From assembly GCA_021736985.1 (NCBI GenBank), contig JAIPEW010000003.1, forward strand, positions 62,001 to 126,000: a stretch of DNA of 64,000 nucleotides, written 5' to 3'. Both the position numbers and the translations under genes were made by a program. The notes below the pieces were generated by a model. It worked only from the letters and a program-made list of their open reading frames with translations, had not been told where the DNA came from and did not search any database. Source of the DNA: Clostridiales bacterium. Its GTDB lineage: Bacteria > Bacillota > Desulfotomaculia > Desulfotomaculales > VENG01. Within the stretch, counting starts at the first letter, position 1, and the number at the start of each line of letters is the position of its first letter. Below, one piece after another: positions 1-8,583 of this stretch.

Positions 1-861
1 ATGGACGGCGTTTATGATATTTTAGTTTGTACTGCCATAATTGAGAACGGTATGGATATTGCAAATGTAAATACACTAATTGTAAAAGAATCAAATAATT
101 TTGGATTGGCACAGCTCTACCAGCTCAGAGGTAGAGTGGGCAGGTCTACCAGAATTGCATATGCTTATATTACTTTTCGCAAAGATAGAATACTTAATGA
201 AGCAGCTGAAAAAAGGCTCTCTGCTATAAAAGAATTTACGGAATTTGGATCGGGTTACAAAATAGCTATGAGAGACCTGGAAATACGTGGTGCAGGTAAT
301 ATACTGGGTTCGGAACAGCATGGTTATATCGCAGCCGTAGGTTTTGATATGTACTGCCAGCTGCTTCAGGAAGCTGTCCACGAGGCCAGGGGAGACGAAG
401 TGAACAGTTTTATAGACACTGTAGTAGAACTGCCTGTAGAAGCATATATACCAGATAAATATATACCGGATGAAAATCAAAAAGTAGAGATATACCGCCG
501 TATAGCCAAAAAAAATAATGAAAGCCAACTTGATGAAATAGAAGAAGAATTAACAGACCGTTTTGGCGATTTACCTGAGCCGGTCAAAAACTTGATAGAA
601 GTTTCTCGGTTGAAAACAATTGCAGGTAACATGCAAGTAAAGACTATAACTAAACAACAAGATTTCTACAAGTTTTTATTTTCCACTGATCATTCCCTGG
701 AAGGGGACCGCCTGGTAAAGTTAGGTGAATCTTACCAGGGCAGGATAAAGTTTAATAGTTCTAAAGAAGGATTTGAAATTCGTTATAAATTAAAATACAA
801 GCACATCTCCTCTTATCAGCTCTTAGATAATTTGTACCAGTTCTTAAAATTATTAGCATAA
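1..861 (+). CDS. mfd: Transcription-repair coupling factor Mfd, C-terminal part
   Basis: Mfd is the ATP-dependent translocase that removes stalled RNA polymerase at DNA lesions and recruits UvrA. Only the last 286 residues are present, so the gene is cut by the window edge and the ATG at base 1 is an internal codon. The visible part begins in superfamily 2 helicase motif V (TAIIENGMDIANVNTLIV) and motif VI (QLYQLRGRVGRS), followed by the GAGNILGSEQHGYI segment and the C-terminal TRCF domain. The following prsA-like and spoVT genes are the usual Firmicutes neighbours of mfd. Identification by motif and synteny is firm. Confidence 0.96.
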   Translation: MDGVYDILVCTAIIENGMDIANVNTLIVKESNNFGLAQLYQLRGRVGRSTRIAYAYITFRKDRILNEAAEKRLSAIKEFTEFGSGYKIAMRDLEIRGAGNILGSEQHGYIAAVGFDMYCQLLQEAVHEARGDEVNSFIDTVVELPVEAYIPDKYIPDENQKVEIYRRIAKKNNESQLDEIEEELTDRFGDLPEPVKNLIEVSRLKTIAGNMQVKTITKQQDFYKFLFSTDHSLEGDRLVKLGESYQGRIKFNSSKEGFEIRYKLKYKHISSYQLLDNLYQFLKLLA

Positions 862-953
862 ATAAGCTTGTTGAAGCTGGTTGTTGTATACTATATAATT
901 GGGACAATTGGTATAAATTAAATTAGTATTGGGGAAGAGGGGTATAATTAATT

Positions 954-1949
954 ATGTACAAAAAACTTCGTGTAATGGTATTTATGTTTGCTTTATTATT
1001 TTTGGTAACTGGATGCGGCAGCAGTAAAGTTGTTGCTACAGTAAACGGAGAGAATATTAACCAGGTAGATTTGGAGAAGAAAGTTGATTTATATAAGTCT
1101 GGACTGGAAAAACAAGGCACCGATTTTTCCGGTGAAAAAGGTGAAGATATACTGGATAGTTTGCGCCAGAATGTACTTAAACAGATGATAGATGAAAAAA
1201 TATTAATGCAAAAGGCAAAAGACAAAGAATTATTACCTTCTCAGCAAGAGATTAATAAAAGGATTGAGGAAATTAAAAAGCGTTTTAAAAGTGAAGGTGA
1301 ATACAAAAAATATTTAACAGCTAATGGGTTGAATGAGCCTCAACTAGAAGAATATATAAGAAAACAGCTAGTTCAGCAGAACTTATTTATGAATGCAACT
1401 GGCGAGGTAAAGGTTGAAAACAATGAAGTTGAAGAGTATTACCAGGAAAATAAAAAGAGTTTTACCCAGCCGGAAAAACGCAAAGTGCGCCATATTTTAA
1501 TTAGACCAGATAGTGATAAAGAAAGTTCTGCTGTAGATGCAAAGATTAAAGCAATGCAGGTAATAAATGAGATTCAAAATGGTGCTGATTTTGCCAGGTT
1601 AGCAAAAAAAAAATCTGAAGATACAGGTACTAAGGATAATGGTGGCTTGATGACTATAACCAGGGGGCAGGGACTCGGAGAAACTTTTGATGACAATGTA
1701 TTCTCCTTAAAAAATGGTGAAATCACTCAGGATCCTGTTAAAACCATGTACGGATATCATATTATTAAAGTAGAGGAGATCATACCTTCCCAAGTAAAAC
1801 CCTTCTCTGAAGTTAAAGAACAAATTAAAAATCAATTACAAAACCAGTACCGTTCTAAAGAGTTTTCTAATTATATGAAAAAAATACGTGATGAAGCAAA
1901 AATTAACAATAAATTAACACATAAAAATGACAGTACATCGAAAAAATAG
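954..1949 (+). CDS. prsA: PrsA/SurA-like peptidyl-prolyl isomerase lipoprotein
   Basis: This is an extracytoplasmic foldase of the parvulin type. The N-terminus is a lipoprotein signal with lipobox LVTGC (Cys21), so the mature protein is expected to be anchored outside the membrane. A SurA-like helical chaperone region spans about 25-150, and the parvulin domain about 178-275, beginning KVRHILIR and containing the GGLM and FDDNVFSLKNGEI segments. The Lys-rich C-terminus is typical. The length of 331 residues fits the family. It lies 92 nt after mfd and before spoVT, a common Clostridia arrangement. The symbol is by family similarity; client proteins cannot be read from sequence. Confidence 0.9.
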   Translation: MYKKLRVMVFMFALLFLVTGCGSSKVVATVNGENINQVDLEKKVDLYKSGLEKQGTDFSGEKGEDILDSLRQNVLKQMIDEKILMQKAKDKELLPSQQEINKRIEEIKKRFKSEGEYKKYLTANGLNEPQLEEYIRKQLVQQNLFMNATGEVKVENNEVEEYYQENKKSFTQPEKRKVRHILIRPDSDKESSAVDAKIKAMQVINEIQNGADFARLAKKKSEDTGTKDNGGLMTITRGQGLGETFDDNVFSLKNGEITQDPVKTMYGYHIIKVEEIIPSQVKPFSEVKEQIKNQLQNQYRSKEFSNYMKKIRDEAKINNKLTHKNDSTSKK

Positions 1950-2081
1950 AAGAAACAAAACAAGTAAACATATTCATTATAGATTGGTAAAAAATGAATA
2001 ATTGCTTTTTAATAGTTATATACTAACATTAAAAAGTAATTCGCGAGCAACTGCAAGCAAAGCAAAGGAGGGAAGGGTAAC

Positions 2082-2642
2082 GTGAAAGCTACGGGGATAG
2101 TTCGCCGCATAGATGACTTGGGAAGAGTAGTAATACCGAAAGAAATACGCAGGACATTAAGAATACGTGAAGGTGACCCCCTTGAGATTTTTGTAGATAG
2201 AGAAGGTGAAGTAATCTTAAAAAAATATTCTCCCATAGGAGAATTGGGGGATTTTGCCAAAGAGTATGCTGATTCATTACATGAAGCCCTTGGACATATT
2301 GCCTGTATTGCAGATCGTGATGCTATAATAGCTGTTTCTGGTGCTGCAAAAAAGGAGTTTATTAATAAACCCATAGGTTCTGCAATAGAAAAAGTCATGG
2401 AAGAGCGCAAAGCAATTGTCATAAATGATCCTGGTGAAAATTCATACTGTAAAGAATGTAGTGTAGTTGAAGATAGTGAATGTAAGTATTCTTCAGAAGT
2501 TATAGCACCTATTATAGCAGAAGGAGACCCAATAGGAGCAGTAATTTTAGCTTCAAAAGAAAATGATATAAAAATGGATGAGATGGAATTAAAACTTGCA
2601 GAAACGGCAGCAGGTTTTTTGGCTAAACAGATGGAACAGTAA
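2082..2642 (+). CDS. spoVT: Stage V sporulation protein T, AbrB-family regulator
   Basis: SpoVT is a forespore transcription factor that tunes sigma-G-dependent genes. The first 50 residues form the AbrB/MazE-type swapped-hairpin DNA-binding domain (GIVRRIDDLGRVVIPKEIR), and residues 55-186 form the GAF-like domain that makes the tetramer. The start is GTG at 2082, eight to ten bases after a strong AAAGGAGGG site at 2064-2072. The length of 186 residues is close to that of Bacillus SpoVT. An intrinsic terminator follows directly, so this ends the mfd-prsA-spoVT unit. Confidence 0.97.
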   Translation: MKATGIVRRIDDLGRVVIPKEIRRTLRIREGDPLEIFVDREGEVILKKYSPIGELGDFAKEYADSLHEALGHIACIADRDAIIAVSGAAKKEFINKPIGSAIEKVMEERKAIVINDPGENSYCKECSVVEDSECKYSSEVIAPIIAEGDPIGAVILASKENDIKMDEMELKLAETAAGFLAKQMEQ

Positions 2643-2672
2643 AAATAGCCCCTGAAGAGGGGTTATTTTTTT
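2643..2672 (+). terminator. Intrinsic terminator after spoVT
   Basis: A hairpin with stem AATAGCCCCT/AGGGGTTATT and a four-base loop follows the spoVT stop codon by one base and runs into a T tract. Confidence 0.92.
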
Positions 2673-2790
2673 ATAGATTATTAAATAGAGATCTGTAGTA
2701 AATTTAAACTCAGGAATTTCATAATAACCTCTTATGTCAGCCGGGCACAACCAATAATGAAAATATAGCTCATTATTTTTATGTTACTAT

Positions 2791-3033
2791 CCCACCAATT
2801 ACAACGGAGAATGAAAACTATTCTAACAGCTAGGTGGAAGGCCGGGGCAGAGGTGAGAAGTGGGAAAAAGAAAAAGTTTACGCAGCAGACTTCCTCAAAT
2901 TGTTACACTTCCCACCTCCCACATCACACTTCGCAAATGACAGGCTATGCAATGTACCCAGACTCCGCTATCTTTCGGAAATCCACCGGCCCTTTTAACT
3001 TGCAGATGTTACCTGCTTTTAGACCATAATCTT
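2791..3033 (+). repeat. Dispersed intergenic repeat, copy A (type 1 interior)
   Basis: One of five copies in the window of a noncoding repeat of about 220-270 bp. The right end carries ACCCAGACTCCGCTA followed by GGAAATCCACCGGCCC, shared with copies B, C and D. The interior (GGCAGAGGTGAGAAGTGGGA and TTCCTCAAATTGTTACA) is shared only with copy B at 6850-7121, which lies in inverse orientation. The left end is degenerate, and ACAACGGAGAATGAAAACT is its first well-kept part. It fills most of the gap between spoVT and yabN. An 82-codon open frame across it is not credible as a gene. Confidence 0.85.
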
Positions 3034-3094
3034 AGAGTTTTTGTATTAACCACCGATGTCAGCTTTAACTATTTTCGTGTAAAATTAGAATTTA

Positions 3095-3103
3095 TGGTAT
3101 AAT
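3095..3103 (+). promoter_or_regulatory. Extended -10 promoter element before yabN
   Basis: TGGTATAAT fits an extended -10 (TGnTATAAT) 52 bases before the yabN start. No convincing -35 lies 17 bases upstream. The preceding terminator and repeat make a separate promoter here likely. Confidence 0.55.
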
Positions 3104-3154
3104 ATGAATTTAAAATATGTTTCTTGTGTAATTATTATGTAGGAGGTTTTTTAG

Positions 3155-4633
3155 TTGCCAAAGAATATTACTGTTGTAGGTCTTGGACCGGGAACTCTTG
3201 AGCAGTTATCCCTGGGAGTCTGGGATAAGATTAAAAATGCAGACAAGCTGTTATTACAGTCTGCCCGGCATCCTGTCGTTAATATTTTTGATCAGAAGCA
3301 AATTATTTATAATACATACGATGATTATTATATGATGGGGTCTTCATTTATGCAGGTATATAATTTAATAGCTGATTCAGTAATAAATGAAAGTTTTAAG
3401 TGTTCTGTAACTTTTGCAGTGCCTGGGCATCCCCTCGTAGCCGAACCTGTAGTAGATATAATTAAACAAAAAGCCCGGGAAAATGATGTCACTGTTGAAA
3501 TTATTCCATCAATGAGTTTTATTAACAACTTATATACAGTTTTAGATGCTGATATAGTAAATAATTGTAAGGTTGTAGATGGTATGCAGTTAAGCGCGTT
3601 TAAACCTGACCCGGAAACAGGTTATATAGTTTACCATATATTTGATCGTTATATAGCAACCGAAGTTAAGCTGGAATTAATGGATTATTATCCTACTGAT
3701 CATCCTGTAACTGCAATTAGAGCAGCAGGGATTCCAGATGATGAAGCAGTAGAAGAACTTCCTCTTACTAAATTAGGTAGTATAAAGTGGATTGATCATT
3801 TTACCAGTATATATGTCCCCCCACTTGTGAGTGACGGTAACTCAAAACAGCAGATATGTTATCCACTTGATCCCATAGTAAATGTTATGACAGATTTAAG
3901 AGGAGAAAAAGGTTGTCCGTGGGATTTAGAACAAGATCATGAGAGCCTTACACCTTACTTGCTTGAAGAATCTTATGAAGTATTAGATGCTTTACATCAG
4001 GGGGATATGTATAAATTTTGTGAAGAATTGGGAGACTTATTATTACAAATTGTTTTTCATGCCCAAATAGCAAGGGAAAACAAAGATTTTAATATTAATC
4101 AAGTTATTAAATCGATTACTAAAAAAATGATTTACAGACATCCCCATGTCTTTGGAGATGACTTTGTGGAAAATAGTTCTCAAGTTTTAGAAAACTGGGA
4201 TAAAATAAAACAGGAGGAAAAGGGCGGTGGTGAGTGCGATAAATCAATATTAGATGATGTCCCCATGGGCCCTGCTCTTTTTAGAGCTTTAAAAGTACAA
4301 AAGAAAGCCGGGAAAGTTGGATTTGACTGGCCGGACGCAAACGGTGCTTTGAGTAAGGTTGAAGAAGAACAGCAGGAATTAATAAAAGCCTGTGAAAATG
4401 CAGATAAAGATTATATACAAGAAGAGATGGGAGATTTGCTATTTTCAATTGTAAATTTATCTCGTTTCTTTGATATAGATGCTGAAGTAGCATTGACATA
4501 TACGGTTAATAAATTTATTAAACGGTTTAAGTATATGGAAGACGAGGTGGCAAAACAAGGTAAAAAGTTAAAGCAATGTGGTCTAGAAGAGCTGGATAAA
4601 TTTTGGGAAAAAGCTAAAAGTGAAGAAAATTAG
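3155..4633 (+). CDS. yabN: YabN-type fusion: tetrapyrrole methylase-like domain plus MazG NTP pyrophosphohydrolase
   Basis: This fusion is known from Firmicutes and lies in the same spoVT-hup neighbourhood there. Residues 1-225 are a SAM-dependent tetrapyrrole methylase-like domain, with GLGPGTLEQLSLG near the N-terminus and GHPLVAEP near 91. Residues 245-490 hold two MazG repeats. The first has GCPWDLEQDH and the metal-binding helix EELGDLLLQIVFHAQIA; the second has EEMGDLLFSIVNLSRFF. MazG hydrolyses non-canonical or excess NTPs to NMP and PPi. The role of the methylase domain is not established. The start is TTG at 3155 behind AGGAGG. The length of 492 residues fits the family. Confidence 0.95.
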   Translation: MPKNITVVGLGPGTLEQLSLGVWDKIKNADKLLLQSARHPVVNIFDQKQIIYNTYDDYYMMGSSFMQVYNLIADSVINESFKCSVTFAVPGHPLVAEPVVDIIKQKARENDVTVEIIPSMSFINNLYTVLDADIVNNCKVVDGMQLSAFKPDPETGYIVYHIFDRYIATEVKLELMDYYPTDHPVTAIRAAGIPDDEAVEELPLTKLGSIKWIDHFTSIYVPPLVSDGNSKQQICYPLDPIVNVMTDLRGEKGCPWDLEQDHESLTPYLLEESYEVLDALHQGDMYKFCEELGDLLLQIVFHAQIARENKDFNINQVIKSITKKMIYRHPHVFGDDFVENSSQVLENWDKIKQEEKGGGECDKSILDDVPMGPALFRALKVQKKAGKVGFDWPDANGALSKVEEEQQELIKACENADKDYIQEEMGDLLFSIVNLSRFFDIDAEVALTYTVNKFIKRFKYMEDEVAKQGKKLKQCGLEELDKFWEKAKSEEN

Positions 4634-4732
4634 GGGTAAACCTCGGGAAATATTTTAGTATGGGAAGGAACTAACATATGTTTCGCGAATATTACGCTTG
4701 TAAAGATGCCAAAATAATTTAGGGGGGTATTT

Positions 4733-5008
4733 ATGAATAAAGCAGAATTGATTGCTAGTGTAGCAGAAAAGACTGAACTTACTAAAAAAAATGCGGAAAA
4801 AGCTGTTGCAGCTGTTTTAGACAGTATTGAAGATGCTCTTACAGAGGGAGACAAGGTGCAACTGGTAGGGTTTGGAACATTTGAAATTAGAGAGAGAGCA
4901 GCACGCAAAGGCCGCAATCCTCAAACCGGGGAAGAAATTGAAATTGCTGCATCCAAAGTGCCAGTGTTCAAAGCGGGTAAAGCCTTACGCGAGAACGTAA
5001 GCAAGTAA
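4733..5008 (+). CDS. hup: Histone-like DNA-binding protein HU
   Basis: This is a 91-residue HU/IHF-family nucleoid protein. It has the N-terminal helices ([19 protein letters not shown]), the [17 protein letters not shown] strand region, and the DNA-contacting arm with [13 protein letters not shown] bends and compacts DNA as a dimer. The gene has a GGGGGG-rich ribosome site and sits 12 nt before rqcP, with which it is probably co-transcribed. The block yabN-hup-rqcP is conserved in Firmicutes. Confidence 0.98.
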   Translation: MNKAELIASVAEKTELTKKNAEKAVAAVLDSIEDALTEGDKVQLVGFGTFEIRERAARKGRNPQTGEEIEIAASKVPVFKAGKALRENVSK

Positions 5009-5020
5009 TAGAGTATAGAA

Positions 5021-5290
5021 ATGAGACTGGACAAGTTTTTAAAAGTTTCTCGTCTTGTGAAACGCAGAACGCTGGCTAAAGAAGCCTGTGAAAATAAGCA
5101 AATTCTAGTGAACAACAGGCCGGGGAAAGCTGGCCTGGAAGTAGAACTCAACGATGTTATAGAAATAAATTTTGGGAACCGGAAAATAAAAATAAAAATT
5201 ACAGCAATTAAAGATACTGTTCCGGTAAAGGAAGCTTCTCAACTTTATGAGATTATAGAAAATTATAGAGTTCAACAAGAAGAAATCTAG
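5021..5290 (+). CDS. rqcP: RqcP, S4-domain ribosome quality control protein (YabO)
   Basis: This small protein of 89 residues has an S4 RNA-binding fold from the start (MRLDKFLKVSRLVKRRTLA, then NNRPGKAGLEV). RqcP works with RqcH in Ala-tailing of nascent chains on obstructed 50S subunits. It lies directly after hup, as in Bacillus (yabO). The terminator hairpin overlaps its last codons, so transcription of hup-rqcP probably ends here. Confidence 0.93.
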   Translation: MRLDKFLKVSRLVKRRTLAKEACENKQILVNNRPGKAGLEVELNDVIEINFGNRKIKIKITAIKDTVPVKEASQLYEIIENYRVQQEEI

Positions 5291-5319
5291 GAGATCACGC
5301 TCCTGGGTTTCTTTTTTTT
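5282..5319 (+). terminator. Intrinsic terminator overlapping the end of rqcP
   Basis: The 12-bp stem GAAATCTAGGAG/CTCCTGGGTTTC, with two G-T pairs and a six-base loop, is followed by eight T residues. The left arm includes the rqcP stop codon. Confidence 0.88.
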
Positions 5320-5381
5320 AAAAGCATATTTATTTATTCTTCCACAAAAGATATTTAAGACAAAATAATAGGAGGAATATT

Positions 5382-6314
5382 ATGCGAAAAAAGTTGTTGT
5401 TTTTATTATGCGCTGTGTCTATAATTTATTTTATTTTTGGATGTGCTGCTAAGCCACAGAAAAAGCCGGAAGGGGCCCCTGAAAAAGAACCTAGCTTAAC
5501 CCTTTATATGTCTGAAAAAGGACAGGAAAAAACAATGAAGGTAGAAGAATATATTCAAGGTGTTGTTGCCGGTGAGATGGAAGCTGATTGGCCGGTTAAT
5601 GCCCTGGCTGCACAGGCTATATTAGCAAGAACTTATACTATGAAAAATATAGATGATGGGCGTAAGCAGCACGGGGCAGATGCTTCTACCAATGAGAAGG
5701 AATTCCAGGCTTATAATGAATCTAAAATAAATTCAAAAGTTAAAGAAGCAGTAAAAAAAACCAGGGGTAAAGTTGTTACTTACAAAGGGGAATATACGGA
5801 AGGGTGGTTCTCAGCCTGCTGTGGTGGTGTAACTGCTGCTGCTAGTGAAGGGCTTACTGAAGATAAGGAATCCAGTGGATATCTAAAACCTAAAGTTAAA
5901 GACGATTGTTTAGAGATTACTACTTCTGAAAATAAACACTGGAAGTCAGAAATTCCTTTAACTAAACTACATAAAATATTGAAGGATCATACAGGACAAG
6001 ATCCTGGAGACATTGATTCAGCCAGTATAGCTGAAAAAGGTCCTTCCGGGCGTACAGTCAAGGTAAAATTAGGGGATAAAGTTTTTAAAGCTATCGATCT
6101 CAGAGCGGCAATAGGTCCATCAAAGATGCGTTCTACCCTTTTAGACACGTTTACAAAAAAAGGAGATAAATTACAAATAGAAGGTAAAGGTTATGGACAT
6201 GGGGTAGGGATGTGCCAGTGGGGAGCTAAAAAAATGGCCCAGGAAGGAAAATCCCCGGAAGAAATAATAAAGTTCTATTATGAAAACATAGATATAATAA
6301 AATTATGGGATTGA
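5382..6314 (+). CDS. SpoIID/LytB-domain lipoprotein
   Basis: The protein has a lipoprotein signal (lipobox FGCAA, Cys near 21) and a SpoIID domain over about 50-305. Family marks are VEEYIQGVVAGEME, WPVNALAAQAILARTYT, and the C-terminal GYGHGVGMCQWGAKKMA and YYENI. SpoIID is a lytic transglycosylase that strips glycan strands during engulfment; LytB forms enhance amidases. The gene is not in the spoIID locus usual for Bacillus, so it is better named a SpoIID-domain protein than SpoIID itself. It sits between two terminators and so is probably transcribed alone or with yabP upstream readthrough. Confidence 0.88.
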   Translation: MRKKLLFLLCAVSIIYFIFGCAAKPQKKPEGAPEKEPSLTLYMSEKGQEKTMKVEEYIQGVVAGEMEADWPVNALAAQAILARTYTMKNIDDGRKQHGADASTNEKEFQAYNESKINSKVKEAVKKTRGKVVTYKGEYTEGWFSACCGGVTAAASEGLTEDKESSGYLKPKVKDDCLEITTSENKHWKSEIPLTKLHKILKDHTGQDPGDIDSASIAEKGPSGRTVKVKLGDKVFKAIDLRAAIGPSKMRSTLLDTFTKKGDKLQIEGKGYGHGVGMCQWGAKKMAQEGKSPEEIIKFYYENIDIIKLWD

Positions 6315-6322
6315 TCTTGTTA

Positions 6323-6351
6323 AAAAAAATAGTCTACAAGGCTATTTTTTT
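6323..6351 (+). terminator. Intrinsic terminator after the SpoIID-domain gene
   Basis: AAAAATAGTC and GGCTATTTTTT form a short stem closed by a few bases, 8 nt after the stop codon, ending in T residues. Confidence 0.75.
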
Positions 6352-6428
6352 CATTTTTACATAGATGTTAGCATAATTATGAATGATCTACTCTTTATCG
6401 GATTGCGGGTAGAGGGGGTGGAAAATGC

Positions 6429-6713
6429 ATGGAAGATAAACCTAAAAACAAGATAGACTTAATTGACAGAAAGTATTTGCTTTTAGACGGAGTTGAACAA
6501 GTAGGTGCTTTTGATGAGAATGAAATAACATTGCATACAAACATGGGGTATCTTACTCTTCAGGGAGAAGGAATGCACATTACAGAACTAAACTTGGATG
6601 AAGGTAAATTGACAGTTGAAGGGTTAATTTCATATATACAGTTCTTTGATAATAAGCCAGCTCAGACGACAAAGGACAAAGGCAAAAGCGTTTTAGCCCG
6701 TATTTTTAAGTAA
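6429..6713 (+). CDS. yabP: Sporulation protein YabP
   Basis: YabP is a small spore-cortex-associated protein conserved in endospore formers. This copy has 94 residues, and family features are LIDRKYLLLDGVEQV, the LTLQGEGMHITELNLDEG strand pair, and SYIQFFD. The ATG at 6429 follows an AGAGGGGGTGG site. In Bacillus yabP and yabQ are adjacent; here they are separated by a terminator and a 270-bp repeat (copy B), so the old operon has been split. Confidence 0.93.
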   Translation: MEDKPKNKIDLIDRKYLLLDGVEQVGAFDENEITLHTNMGYLTLQGEGMHITELNLDEGKLTVEGLISYIQFFDNKPAQTTKDKGKSVLARIFK

Positions 6714-6807
6714 GATAGCCAGGGACTGATCTAACCTTATATATTTAGTTAAATTGTTGAGAATAGTATTCCCCGTTTTGCCTGGTTAAACAGAACTTTT
6801 TTGATTT

Positions 6808-6832
6808 AAAAAGCGCATAAGCGCTTTTTTTA
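6808..6832 (+). terminator. Intrinsic terminator after yabP
   Basis: AAAAAGCGC/GCGCTTTTTT with a four-base ATAA loop, about 95 nt after yabP. Confidence 0.88.
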
Positions 6833-6849
6833 AATATGAAAACTCCCTA

Positions 6850-7121
6850 AAAGACTATGGTCCGATAATAATCTGCAAATTGAAAGGGCCAGTAGATTTC
6901 CGGAAGGTAGCGGAGTCTGGGTGCGTTGCATAGCCCGTCATTTGCGAAGTGTGATCTGAAAGGTGGGAAATGTGACAATTTGAGGAAGTTTGCTGCGTAG
7001 ACTTTTTCTTTTTCCTACTTCTAATTTCCCACTTCTCACCTCTGCCCTTTGCCCCGGCCCTTCACTAAGCTGTCAAAAAAGTTTTCATTCTTCTTTGTAA
7101 GCAAAAAGCTCGTGGAAGTTT
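6850..7121 (-). repeat. Dispersed intergenic repeat, copy B (type 1 interior, reversed)
   Basis: Read on the - strand this copy starts AAACTTCCACGAGCTTTTTG and ends after TCCGGAAATCTACTGGCCC and GCAGATTATTATCGG. Its interior matches copy A almost base for base over about 200 bp. It is the most complete type 1 copy. It separates yabP from yabQ, so its arrival broke a conserved operon or replaced the spacer. Confidence 0.88.
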
Positions 7122-7146
7122 AATAATAATTAAGGGCGGTGAACCA

Positions 7147-7695
7147 ATGCCCATTGGAGAGCAGTTAATCTCGTTTACAATTTCAATCGTAAGTGGTTGT
7201 CTAGCAGGATTATTATATGATTTCTACAGGGCTTTTGTAAGTTTTGCAAGGTTACGAAAGCTGACTCGGGGGATAGGCAACATTTTGTTTTGGATAATTC
7301 TTGCGGGTATAATATTTACTTTGTTTTTTATAAGTAACGGTGGGGAAATAAGAACTGTTATGTTTATGGGAGCAGGATTGGGAGCATTAATGTATTTTAA
7401 AATCTTTGAAAATAAAATTTCTTTGCAGATAAGGAGATTTTACGAATTAATAAAAACAGTGTTTTTATTTCTGCTGCAGGTATTAAAATACACATGGCTT
7501 GTTTTAATAACCCCTTTTAAAGTAATTTGCATTCTTCTGGCATTACCATTTAAGTTAGTCTTTTTTTTATGCTATAAATTGTATAAATGTTTGTTTAGTA
7601 TTTTATCTAATTTCGCAGCCTGGAAAATAGTAAGTAAAATTAGAAGTAGGATTAAAAAATTACTTAATTGCATTATTTTCTGGAGGAAAAGCTAG
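7147..7695 (+). CDS. yabQ: Spore cortex biosynthesis protein YabQ
   Basis: YabQ is a multi-pass membrane protein needed for spore cortex formation. The protein has 182 residues, with hydrophobic segments near 8-30, 43-62, 65-85, 100-145 and a basic C-terminus. The opening IGEQLISFTISIVSGCLAGL and LYDFYRAF are typical of the family. It has a GGGCGGTGAACC ribosome site before ATG. Synteny with yabP upstream and ftsB downstream supports the call. Confidence 0.92.
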   Translation: MPIGEQLISFTISIVSGCLAGLLYDFYRAFVSFARLRKLTRGIGNILFWIILAGIIFTLFFISNGGEIRTVMFMGAGLGALMYFKIFENKISLQIRRFYELIKTVFLFLLQVLKYTWLVLITPFKVICILLALPFKLVFFLCYKLYKCLFSILSNFAAWKIVSKIRSRIKKLLNCIIFWRKS

Positions 7696-7811
7696 TACTA
7701 TTTTTAAAGTCCTAATAAAAATGGTGCTAAAGTCCTAACCAAATTTTTCTTGTATAGGAGGATATTATTAACACGTGTAGAAAATTTGTAAAAGGTTCGT
7801 AGATATTTTGT

Positions 7812-8063
7812 ATGTACACCCAGGGGTGGCTTAAATTGCAGATTGAAATTCGCGGTGCGGAGAAACTTAGTATCAGGGAACGCCAGGTAGTTACACTAAA
7901 AGAAACTGGTTATTCCTCGGATCACATTGCCAGGAAACTTGGACTTAGTACCAGTACAGTGTCTACTCTTTTTAACCGGGCCCGGTCAAAGGGATATAAA
8001 GTAGTTATCATACTACCGGGAGAAGCGATGGGTTTATTTGAAGAGAATGAGGAGGAGGATTAA
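7812..8063 (+). CDS. Small sigma-70 region 4-like helix-turn-helix protein
   Basis: This 83-residue protein is almost entirely one helix-turn-helix: KLSIRERQVVTLKETGY, then SDHIARKLGLSTSTVSTLFNRARSKGY, the pattern of sigma region 4 or LuxR-type domains, with an acidic tail. Its start is uncertain. ATG 7812 lacks a good ribosome site, while TTG 7836 lies six bases after GGGGTGG and would give 75 residues. Its stop codon is one base before the ftsB start, so the two are translationally linked. A regulator of the cell-division gene is an inference. Confidence 0.75.
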   Translation: MYTQGWLKLQIEIRGAEKLSIRERQVVTLKETGYSSDHIARKLGLSTSTVSTLFNRARSKGYKVVIILPGEAMGLFEENEEED

Positions 8064-8064
8064 A

Positions 8065-8445
8065 ATGAGGTCACCGGGAGAAAAAGATAATATAGTTAAA
8101 CATCCTACTAAGAAAACTAGTTCTTTACGCAAAAAAAGAAAATTAAATTTTAAAAAAAGTAAATTGCCGGTACTCGTATTGATTCTCTTGTTGGCGTATA
8201 CAGTTTTTTCTCTCAGCACTAGTTTTGATAATCTTTATGCTCTACAAAAAGATGTAAACCAAATTCAAACAGAGATAGATGACTTGAAAGATAAAAATAG
8301 TAAATTAAAGCAAAAGTTGGAAAATGTTAATAGTGACGAATATGTAGAAAAGATGGCCAGAGAGAAACTTGGAATGATTAAGGCCGGAGAAACAAAAGTT
8401 GTACCAGTGAAGAACTTTCCTTCTGAATCGGGAAATAACCCGTAA
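8065..8445 (+). CDS. divIC: Septum formation initiator, FtsB/DivIC family
   Basis: This bitopic divisome protein has a basic cytoplasmic N-terminus, one membrane helix (about 38-58, LPVLVLILLLAYTVFSL), and then a coiled coil (LQKDVNQIQTEIDDLKDKN). It ends with the family motif EYVEKMAREKLGMIKAGE. ATG 8065 is chosen because GGAGGAGG lies seven bases upstream; an in-frame ATG at 8038 has no such site. In Firmicutes DivIC acts with FtsL and DivIB in septal synthesis. A terminator follows. Confidence 0.92.
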   Translation: MRSPGEKDNIVKHPTKKTSSLRKKRKLNFKKSKLPVLVLILLLAYTVFSLSTSFDNLYALQKDVNQIQTEIDDLKDKNSKLKQKLENVNSDEYVEKMAREKLGMIKAGETKVVPVKNFPSESGNNP

Positions 8446-8477
8446 GCCGTAATCAATAAAATAAATAATATGCTTTT

Positions 8478-8509
8478 AAGCATTCCATAAAGGGGAATGC
8501 TTATTTTAT
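8478..8509 (+). terminator. Intrinsic terminator after divIC
   Basis: AAGCATTCC/GGAATGCTT stem with a seven-base loop, followed by ATTTTAT. Confidence 0.78.
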
Positions 8510-8583
8510 ACCTACAGCCCGGTGGATGTTATTCAGGGCTATTAATACTTTTTAAAATATAATAATGTAAAAGAGGTGCAGAT

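Noticed and set aside
2781-3029. 82-codon + strand frame
   Set aside because: It lies within repeat copy A, and the homologous positions of copies B, C and D do not keep the frame.
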